NCBI GenBank assembly: GCA_001773975.1
Contig: MEYI01000045.1
Span: 5,740-12,682, forward strand
Source of the DNA: Candidatus Azambacteria bacterium RBG_16_47_10
GTDB taxonomy: Bacteria; Patescibacteriota; Minisyncoccia; GWC2-36-17; WO2-46-25
Length of the DNA stretch: 6,943 nt
Direction of reading: 5' to 3'
Part shown: in pieces, positions 1-5,028 of the stretch
How positions within the stretch are numbered: position 1 is the first letter of the stretch
Layout of the letters: each line of letters begins with the position of its first letter
Position numbers and translations under genes: made by a program
The notes under the pieces: model-generated
The model's database searches: none
What the model was told of the DNA's origin: nothing
Seen by the model: the letters and a program-made list of their open reading frames with translations, nothing else

Positions 1-1108
1 CGCCTGCCGGGCTATCCATGACCAGTGATGTGCCATTCCCTTTGAACGGTTCGACGGAAAGATATTTCCATGATTCTTCTTTCCATGGGGTCGCTTCGGT
101 GTGGCGGATGAATTGGTCGACACCGGTTTTCTTCGCCTCGACGATGATCTCTTCAACGAGCGCGATATTTTCCGGTGTGTTATCGAGGATGAGGTGCTTG
201 ATGAGCTCCTGAAGTCCTTCACCTGATACGTTCACGCCGACGGATGTAAGCGTGCCGCTTGGTAAGAAATTGCCGAGCACATCGCATGTTTCGCCGATCA
301 CCCCGCTTTCAAGATCTTTTTCATTTCCGGAAAATAATGCGCCGTAGTGTTCGCGCAAATAGTGTGGGAACGGACCGGTGAACTTTTCTCCTTCCAGTGC
401 GACATAAAACTGGAATGCCGCATCCATGACATCCTCCACTTTTTTCTCATCGACGCCGTATGCCGCAAGCTCTTTGTGGATCGGATAGTAGCCGCGCTTA
501 CTCATATCCACATAGCGCGTGGAAAGCTCGATGTATCCTGCGCCCGGACGGCCCCATTCGATCGATTTTGCGGCAAGTGCCGAGATCTGTTCGAAACAGA
601 TCCATACTGCGCCCATGCGGGCGATGGAGTTGTGCCCGTACGCGTCGAGCCAGCGTTTCATAAATCGCATGATCTTTTCTGCGTGCGTGAGCTCTTCAAG
701 GAATTTCGTGTCCACGCGCACCGCATCGCGGAATGTTTCCCATGCCTTTTTTGTTTCCGGAGAATAAGCCACGAAAGCGTCGAACGAAGTGATACTGTGT
801 TCCTTTAAAAACAGGACGCCGTCGCCGCCGAATTTCTCTGCGGTCTCAGGAAGCATACTCGCGAGCATTTCCGGCATGAAATTGTCTGCGAAAATGCCGC
901 GCAAGCCCCGGGGGTTTTTCATGCGCGAGAACATGGAGAGCAGCGCGGTCGCAATACTCTGCGGAAGCGTGTGCATCAGATACACCTTTTTGTCCGTATT
1001 CGTGAAAAACGGCGCGAGTAATTCCTGTTCGAGCGGGGTGAATGAATACACCGGTGTTGCAACGAATGAATGAGCGTGTGCGAGTGCTGATTCTGGGTAT
1101 GTATGCAT
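1..1108 (-). CDS. ThyX-like (FAD-dependent thymidylate synthase family) protein, long form; C-terminus cut by window edge
   Basis: The visible 369 codons are open to the window edge. The ATG at 1108-1106 has an ideal site, AGGAGG, six bases upstream. ThyX makes dTMP from dUMP using methylene-THF, FAD and NAD(P)H. Residues 158-202 fit the ThyX core: GHNSIARM (family GHxSxxEH), then EWGRPGAGYIELSTRYV at 184-200, matching the ExSxRY end of the signature. However, the RHRxxS half is not preserved and there is one extra residue. Residues 274-308 (FLPSG...ELIKHLIL) match the second half of the fold, and 48-76 (LPQSIATALL...RGLRGIF) resemble the N-terminal block of long, double-domain ThyX-like proteins of about 500 residues as I recall them. 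A second copy would lie beyond the edge. Position after glyA and folD, which supply methylene-THF, supports a thymidylate role. Family membership is fairly sure; catalytic activity is not. Confidence 0.7.
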   Translation of the reverse strand, partial: MHTYPESALAHAHSFVATPVYSFTPLEQELLAPFFTNTDKKVYLMHTLPQSIATALLSMFSRMKNPRGLRGIFADNFMPEMLASMLPETAEKFGGDGVLFLKEHSITSFDAFVAYSPETKKAWETFRDAVRVDTKFLEELTHAEKIMRFMKRWLDAYGHNSIARMGAVWICFEQISALAAKSIEWGRPGAGYIELSTRYVDMSKRGYYPIHKELAAYGVDEKKVEDVMDAAFQFYVALEGEKFTGPFPHYLREHYGALFSGNEKDLESGVIGETCDVLGNFLPSGTLTSVGVNVSGEGLQELIKHLILDNTPENIALVEEIIVEAKKTGVDQFIRHTEATPWKEESWKYLSVEPFKGNGTSLVMDSPAG

Positions 1109-1114
1109 ATGTTT

Positions 1115-1120
1115 CCTCCT
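1115..1120 (-). promoter_or_regulatory. Shine-Dalgarno site of the ThyX-like gene
   Basis: AGGAGG on the minus strand, followed by six bases (aaacat) and ATG. It is a full anti-SD match and fixes the start of the ThyX-like gene. The genes upstream (glyA, folD) lack such a site, so this cistron has its own translation start even if it is co-transcribed. Confidence 0.85.
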
Positions 1121-1170
1121 TTAATATTTTTTATTGGTAAAGTGCACAGTGTAAATACTTCGTATCATGA

Positions 1171-1187
1171 TTGTATGCACAATACAA
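1171..1187. repeat. Perfect inverted repeat TTGTAT-GCACA-ATACAA
   Basis: Six-base arms around a 5-base loop, starting 3 bp past the folD stop codon on the minus strand. No T-run follows it in the direction of transcription and the stem is AT-rich, so it is not a standard terminator. It could be a weak mRNA 3'-end or spacer hairpin, or a protein site. Its role is unknown. Confidence 0.45.
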
Positions 1188-1190
1188 GGA

Positions 1191-1982
1191 TTAGCGCTGT
1201 GCCGCGATAACACAATTGGTGAATAAATGGATAACGGTCAAAGGGCCGATGCCTCCCGGAACGGGAGTAAGGACCGCCGCTTTCGCGCGTACTTTCGCAA
1301 CCGCAACATCGCCGACGATCTTTCCGTTATATACACTCGCACCCGCATCGATGATGCGTACGCCTTTTTTGACCGTGGTGATAAGATTTGCTTTGCCCAC
1401 GCCCGATACGATGATATCAGCATCTTTGGTAAGCGCGGAAATATCTTTTGTTGCACTGTCTGCGATGCCGATATTTTTAAATCCGCGCGCGAGGAGAAAC
1501 GCGTGGAGTGGCTTGCCGATAACGCGTCCGTACCCGATGATCGCGATGCGGTCGGAGACATTCGGCGCGCCGGTATGCGAAAGCATTTCCCAGATCGCGG
1601 CTACCGATGGAGCGATGAACGGGGAATTACCGCGGAGATTATCGACATCTTTTTTCGGCGTGATCGCCGCGATGACGCAGTCGGCGTCGGCGCGTTTCGG
1701 CAAGGGAAGTTGTACGATGATCCCGTGCACCGCGGTATTTGCATTCAGTTTTTTGATCTGCGCAATGATGTAATCTGCCGTTGAGCGTTCAGGAAGATGC
1801 AATAAAAAAAAGCCGCATCCCAACGTTGTCGCCATTCGTTCCTTTTGGCGCACATAGGAGAGCGATGCGGGGTCATTTCCCACGAGCACCACTGCAAGCG
1901 TCGGCGGTGTCTGCATGCCCCGCACTTTTTTTGCGATAGCTCGCCGGTTTTTTTCTACAAATGGTGCGCTAGGGAGGATCAT
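1191..1982 (-). CDS. folD: Bifunctional methylene-THF dehydrogenase / methenyl-THF cyclohydrolase FolD, short divergent form
   Basis: Cytosolic enzyme converting 5,10-methylene-THF to 10-formyl-THF in two steps with NAD(P)+. Of its 263 residues, the folate-site motifs are clear: VGNDPAS (34-40), YVRQK with Tyr43 and Lys47, IIVQLPLP (88-95), KKDVDNL (110-116) and TPVPGGIGPLTV (239-250). The Rossmann part is divergent. The family PCTPxG reads APSVAA (124-129), GRSxxVGxP reads GYGRVIGKP (150-158), and CHSxT reads ADSAT (174-178). It is about 20 residues shorter than E. coli FolD, mostly at the N-terminus. ATG at 1982 overlaps the glyA stop as ATGA, with no good Shine-Dalgarno site near it, so translation is probably coupled to glyA. 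Identity is secure; cofactor preference (NADP or NAD) cannot be read from the changed motif. Confidence 0.93.
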   Translation of the reverse strand: MILPSAPFVEKNRRAIAKKVRGMQTPPTLAVVLVGNDPASLSYVRQKERMATTLGCGFFLLHLPERSTADYIIAQIKKLNANTAVHGIIVQLPLPKRADADCVIAAITPKKDVDNLRGNSPFIAPSVAAIWEMLSHTGAPNVSDRIAIIGYGRVIGKPLHAFLLARGFKNIGIADSATKDISALTKDADIIVSGVGKANLITTVKKGVRIIDAGASVYNGKIVGDVAVAKVRAKAAVLTPVPGGIGPLTVIHLFTNCVIAAQR

Positions 1983-3205
1983 TTCGATGTCATTTCGCGC
2001 ACTGTACCTTTTGTTTTTTCTTTCTGTTCGTCAGTGGGGTTCTTCAGGAGATCCGCGATCAGTTTGCCGATCACTTTCATTTCTGGTTCCTTCATGCCGC
2101 GGGCGGTGAGTGCCGGTGTACCAAGGCGGATGCCCGATGGGTCTGCTGGTTTGCGCGTATCAAACGGAATCATATTGAAGTTCGCATATATTCCACATTC
2201 GGCAAGCGTATCGGCACCTTGTTTGCCGGAGATGCCAAGGGGGGTGCAGTCGATGATCATGAGGTGCGTGTCGGTTCCGCCGGATACGAGACGCAATCCT
2301 TCCGCCATCAATGTTTCTGCAAGCACTTTTGCGTTGATCGCGATCTGCTGTTGATATTTTTTATATTCATCGGTCATCGCTTCTTTAAAGCACACCGCTT
2401 TTGCCGCGATGATATGTTCCAACGGGCCGCCCTGCATGCCGGGGAATACCATTTTATCGATCTGTTTTGCAAACTGTTCTTTGCATAAAATAATAGCACT
2501 GCGCGGGCCGCGGAGTGTTTTTGTGGTCGTGGTCATCACGACATCATGCGTCGGTACCGGGCTTTCATGAACGCCGCCGACAACAAGCCCCGCGATATGC
2601 GACATATCCGCCATTGCGTATGCGCCAACCTCTCGCGCGATCTCGGCAAAGCGCGAAAAGGGGACTGCGCGCGGGTACGATGTGAAGCCGGAAAGAATAA
2701 GCTTCGGTTTTACTTCGCGTGCAAGTGCGGCAACGTTGTCCATGTTGATCATTTCTGTGTCTTGTTCTACGCCGTAATGCACGAAATGGAATAGTTTGCC
2801 TGATAGCGATACCGGGTGGCCGTGCGTGAGGTGTCCGCCGTGCGAAAGATTCATCGCTAATATAGTATCGCCGGGTTCAAGAAGGGCGAAATAACACGCA
2901 AGGTTCGCTCCCGAGCCTGCGTTTGGCTGAACGTTCGCGTGTTCCGCGCCGAACAATTTTTTTGCGCGGTCGATCGCAAGCTGTTCTATCTGGTCGATAT
3001 ATTGCGCGCCGGTGTAGTAGCGTTTTCCCGGATATCCTTCGGCGTATTTATTGGTCAGCACCGTGCCCGCGGCTTCAAGTACCGCGTCAGACGCGAGATT
3101 TTCAGAGGCGATCATTAAAAGCCCGTCGTGTTGGCGCTTTTCTTCCTGCACAATAAGCGCATCAAGTTCCGGGTCGACGATAGGTAAGTGATGTCGTGGG
3201 ATCAT
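1979..3205 (-). CDS. glyA: Serine hydroxymethyltransferase
   Basis: PLP enzyme converting serine plus THF to glycine plus 5,10-methylene-THF in the cytosol; the main one-carbon entry point. At 408 residues it is close to the usual ~415. Visible motifs: ASEN (33-36), TNKYAEGYPGKRYY (51-64), NLSHGGHLTHG (119-129), the PLP-ring Asp200 with His203 in ADMSHIAGL, PLP Lys229 in TKTLRGPR, and the substrate-carboxylate Arg360 in SGIRLGTPA. The residue before the lysine is Thr228, where the family usually has His (TTTTHK). The phosphate-loop QPHSGSQAN reads QPNAGSGAN. The start matches the family's N-terminus; only a weak AGAAAG lies upstream. It is the first gene of a three-gene unit with folD (4-base overlap) and the ThyX-like gene, which use its product. 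Confidence 0.97.
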   Translation of the reverse strand: MIPRHHLPIVDPELDALIVQEEKRQHDGLLMIASENLASDAVLEAAGTVLTNKYAEGYPGKRYYTGAQYIDQIEQLAIDRAKKLFGAEHANVQPNAGSGANLACYFALLEPGDTILAMNLSHGGHLTHGHPVSLSGKLFHFVHYGVEQDTEMINMDNVAALAREVKPKLILSGFTSYPRAVPFSRFAEIAREVGAYAMADMSHIAGLVVGGVHESPVPTHDVVMTTTTKTLRGPRSAIILCKEQFAKQIDKMVFPGMQGGPLEHIIAAKAVCFKEAMTDEYKKYQQQIAINAKVLAETLMAEGLRLVSGGTDTHLMIIDCTPLGISGKQGADTLAECGIYANFNMIPFDTRKPADPSGIRLGTPALTARGMKEPEMKVIGKLIADLLKNPTDEQKEKTKGTVREMTSK

Positions 3206-3213
3206 TGCTTTCT

Positions 3214-3242
3214 ATAGTACGATATCGAGCAATAAAACGCAA
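3214..3242 (-). promoter_or_regulatory. Candidate promoter for glyA-folD-thyX
   Basis: On the minus strand TTGCGT (3242-3237), a 17-bp spacer, then TACTAT (3219-3214): 3/6 and 4/6 matches to TTGACA and TATAAT. RNA would start at about 3207-3205, on or just before the glyA ATG, giving a leaderless or near-leaderless message. The 8-bp palindrome CGATATCG (3220-3227) lies in the spacer. The match is only moderate. Confidence 0.35.
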
Positions 3243-3259
3243 AATCTGTTTAGCGAAAC

Positions 3260-3288
3260 TTGACAAGAGCATATAAAGGGTGTATAAT
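3260..3288 (+). promoter_or_regulatory. Consensus sigma70-type promoter
   Basis: TTGACA at 3260-3265, a spacer of exactly 17 bp, and TATAAT at 3283-3288: both hexamers are perfect. The start point is expected near 3295, about 38 bases before the ATG of the small gene. This is the strongest promoter visible in the window. Confidence 0.9.
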
Positions 3289-3292
3289 AAAA

Positions 3293-3309
3293 ACAGTCTT
3301 AAAAACTGT
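3293..3309. promoter_or_regulatory. Imperfect dyad over the transcription start, possible operator
   Basis: ACAGTCTTAAAAACTGT is a 17-bp dyad centred on A3301, with 7 of 8 half-site positions matching. It covers the expected start point of the consensus promoter, where a bound repressor would block RNA polymerase. As RNA it could also form a 5-bp hairpin in the leader. No regulator gene is visible nearby. Confidence 0.35.
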
Positions 3310-3318
3310 ACATTTCAA

Positions 3319-3326
3319 AGGAGGTG
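3319..3326 (+). promoter_or_regulatory. Shine-Dalgarno site of the 123-aa gene
   Basis: AGGAGGTG, a full anti-SD match. From the end of AGGAGG there are eight bases to ATG 3333. This decides for ATG 3333 against the in-frame GTG at 3324, which lies inside the site itself. Confidence 0.9.
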
Positions 3327-3332
3327 CGTGGT

Positions 3333-3704
3333 ATGGGATTCAGATTGCTGATTCGAACGATTTTAAAAACTCCGCTCTGCGTAAATGGGCGGGAAGTTGA
3401 AATCATCTCTCTTGCCAACCTTGGCATGTCGCCCGCGACAATACTAAGAGATGATGGTTTTTATCCAGGCTGGCGTCCGGCAAGCAAAGAAGAGTTGGCT
3501 TCTTTCGCAAAAACATATCATCCCGCAAGATGGTACCCCGACATTTTCGGAATCGGTGAGAATGTCGAACCAACAACTTTCGGACCGATTGCGCCTCTCT
3601 TTAAGGTTTCCGGGCGGGCAGCAATACCTGCAAATCAAAATCCCATGTGGGGGTTGCCACAAGGGAGTTTGATTCTCTTCGTAAAAAAAGAACCCGAAGA
3701 ATAA
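3333..3704 (+). CDS. Uncharacterised small protein (123 aa) with strong expression signals
   Basis: I do not recognise a named family. The 123-residue product has no signal peptide or clear membrane span. It has one cysteine (Cys16) and three tryptophans (48, 67, 106), and reads like a compact soluble domain: a basic, hydrophobic start (MGFRLLIRTILKTPL), a central GFYPGWRPASKEELASFAK (42-60), and a closing strand GSLILFVKK (111-119) with an acidic tail. The pattern RPAsxxEL...ak, then a final strand ending in Lys, recalls small CPR hypothetical proteins, but this is memory and weak. It stands alone: consensus promoter and perfect ribosome binding site in front, terminator hairpin starting inside its last codons, and genes on the opposite strand on both sides. 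High expression is likely, perhaps controlled through the dyad. That it is a real gene is well supported; its function is unknown. Confidence 0.85.
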   Translation: MGFRLLIRTILKTPLCVNGREVEIISLANLGMSPATILRDDGFYPGWRPASKEELASFAKTYHPARWYPDIFGIGENVEPTTFGPIAPLFKVSGRAAIPANQNPMWGLPQGSLILFVKKEPEE

Positions 3705-3718
3705 TTCGGATTCTTTTT
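3685..3718. terminator. Bidirectional intrinsic terminator between the 123-aa gene and uvrC
   Basis: Two 14-base arms (3685-3698 and 3705-3718) pair at 13 of 14 positions around the 6-base loop GAATAA. The core CCCGAA/TTCGG is flanked by A-rich and T-rich ends, so a U-run follows the stem on both strands. The left arm encodes the last residues of the small protein and its TAA lies in the loop. On the minus strand the hairpin begins 7 bases after the uvrC stop codon. Confidence 0.85.
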
Positions 3719-3724
3719 ATTTTA

Positions 3725-5014
3725 TTAGTCAGGACTTTTTATGCGCATGAAATTTTTATCACGCACTTTCCTATGATATGAAACAGCAAATCGGTGCGCT
3801 TCATCGCGGATACTTTGTAAAAATAACAGTGTTGTGTCGCCAAGCGTTTGCGCGGGTGTCGGCAAGGGAGAGCGGGGTGTATATATTTCCTCTCGTTGCT
3901 TTGCGAGCGAGATGACCATCTGTGATCCAGGGAGTACCGCGCGAGCCGCTGCAAGCTGTGTTGCGCCGCCGTCCACTACAATAAGGTCAGGTGTTTTCCA
4001 TTCTGCATGGCGTATGCGCCGTGAAAGGACTTCCGCGATCATTTTCGGATCATTAGATTCCGTGCCTGAAAATTTGATTTTGAATTTCCTATACTCGCTT
4101 TTGTTTGGCATGCCGTTTTCAAAAACCGCCATTGAGCCGACGGCATATTTTCCGCTGATATTTGAAATGTCATAACATTCTACGCGCGTGATCGGATGTG
4201 TAATATGCAGAAATGTTTCGAGCGCTTTTTTTGCTTCTTCCCAGTTTTCAGCGCGCGGCATGCGTATCTCGGAAAATCGCGCGATGACGGTTGTATGTGC
4301 AAATATCGTGTGCAAGCGATCAAGACGGCGTTTTATTTCTTCCGCCTTCGTGAATTGTTCGTGCCGCGCCGCCGCTTTCATGTCGCGCTCCATTTTTTTG
4401 AGCAGTGTCTGTCGCTTGCCGTTAAGAATATGTACGATAGCGCGGATATTTCTGCTCGCTTGCGCACGCGCCGCGGGATATGCGCATGCGCCGGTGCATC
4501 GTCCGAGATGATAATGAAAGCACGGGCGTTTTGCCGGCCGCGATGTGCAATACGGATAAATATTTCTGAGCATCTTGAGCGTTTCTTTCAGCGCAGTACC
4601 GTCAGTGAACGGGCCGATGACTTGTTTGCATACGACCCCACTTTTTTGATTATCAGGCTGGTGCGTGATGAAGATGCGCGGATATTCTTTTTCCGCCGTG
4701 ATACATACGAAAAAATAATTTTTATCGTCTCGGAGGATGACATTGTATTTCGGGCGATGTTTTTTTATATAGCGCGCTTCTTCGATAAGCGCGTCCACTT
4801 CCGATTCGCATTCGATCCATGCGATATCTGCGATCTCGTTTCGCAATGCCGTGATCTTGTGATGCTCATCGCCGCGCTTTGTGAAATACTGGCGCACTCT
4901 GTTCTTTAAAACATTCGCTTTCCCAACGTATATGACGGCTCCTTGCGCGTTGCGGAAGAAATAGACGCCGGGTTTTTTCGGTAGTTTCGCCAGTTTTTGA
5001 GGTATGCGTTCCAT
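3725..5014 (-). CDS. uvrC: UvrABC excinuclease subunit C, short form without C-terminal HhH
   Basis: Nuclease of bacterial nucleotide excision repair, making the 3' and 5' cuts beside a lesion marked by UvrA/UvrB. Numbered from ATG 5014 (429 aa): GIY-YIG domain with GVY (16-18), YVG (29-31), Arg39 and Glu79; a four-Cys set (156, 165, 173, 177) spaced like the E. coli Fe-S ligands; UVR helix pair (about 212-237); and an RNase H-like domain with Asp282 (ECYDIS), Asp348 (VVDGG) and His407 (RDEAHRFA). The protein ends about 22 residues after that, so the tandem HhH domain of the ~600-aa E. coli protein is absent. No HhH coding follows the stop, so this is not an obvious frameshift. An in-frame GTG at 5053 would extend it by 13 residues into the divergent gene. 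ATG 5014 gives the usual family start, with no clear Shine-Dalgarno site. Confidence 0.95.
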   Translation of the reverse strand: MERIPQKLAKLPKKPGVYFFRNAQGAVIYVGKANVLKNRVRQYFTKRGDEHHKITALRNEIADIAWIECESEVDALIEEARYIKKHRPKYNVILRDDKNYFFVCITAEKEYPRIFITHQPDNQKSGVVCKQVIGPFTDGTALKETLKMLRNIYPYCTSRPAKRPCFHYHLGRCTGACAYPAARAQASRNIRAIVHILNGKRQTLLKKMERDMKAAARHEQFTKAEEIKRRLDRLHTIFAHTTVIARFSEIRMPRAENWEEAKKALETFLHITHPITRVECYDISNISGKYAVGSMAVFENGMPNKSEYRKFKIKFSGTESNDPKMIAEVLSRRIRHAEWKTPDLIVVDGGATQLAAARAVLPGSQMVISLAKQREEIYTPRSPLPTPAQTLGDTTLLFLQSIRDEAHRFAVSYHRKVRDKNFMRIKSPD

Positions 5015-5028
5015 TACGGAATAAAAAA

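Larger units (their letters stand above)
1109..1190 (-). other. 82-bp gap between folD and the ThyX-like gene
   Basis: The gap holds the ribosome binding site and a perfect 6-bp inverted repeat (listed separately). A TTTACA hexamer at 1155-1150 resembles a -35, but the best -10 (AAAAAT, 18 bp on) would start RNA inside the ribosome binding site. I therefore see no convincing promoter. Co-transcription with folD is the simpler reading. Confidence 0.5.

Noticed and set aside
347..808. 153-aa open frame on the plus strand opposite the ThyX-like gene
   Set aside because: Antisense shadow; the minus-strand frame is open over the whole stretch and carries the ThyX-like motifs.
1171..1187. Inverted repeat after folD as a terminator
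   Set aside because: Short AT-rich stem with no T-run downstream on the minus strand; kept only as a repeat.
1216..1784. Two 185-aa open frames on the plus strand opposite folD
   Set aside because: Antisense shadows of a gene with unmistakable FolD motifs.
1804..1811. Run of eight A (T on the coding strand) inside folD as a programmed slip site or frameshift
   Set aside because: The frame stays open with good FolD motifs on both sides (codons for Gly-Phe-Phe-Leu-Leu); no sign of a shift.
1979..1981. Recoded UGA at the end of glyA
   Set aside because: The SHMT is complete at this point and the ATGA overlap with folD is a normal coupling signal, so UGA is a stop.
3293..3309. The dyad as a LexA/SOS box
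   Set aside because: The E. coli SOS box is CTGT-N8-ACAG; here the half-sites face the other way (ACAGT...ACTGT).
3324..3332. GTG at 3324 as the start of the small gene (126 aa)
   Set aside because: It overlaps the AGGAGG site itself; ATG 3333 has ideal spacing from that site.
4196..4909. 237-aa open frame on the plus strand opposite uvrC
   Set aside because: Cys/Arg/Phe-rich antisense shadow of uvrC with no domain logic or ribosome binding site.
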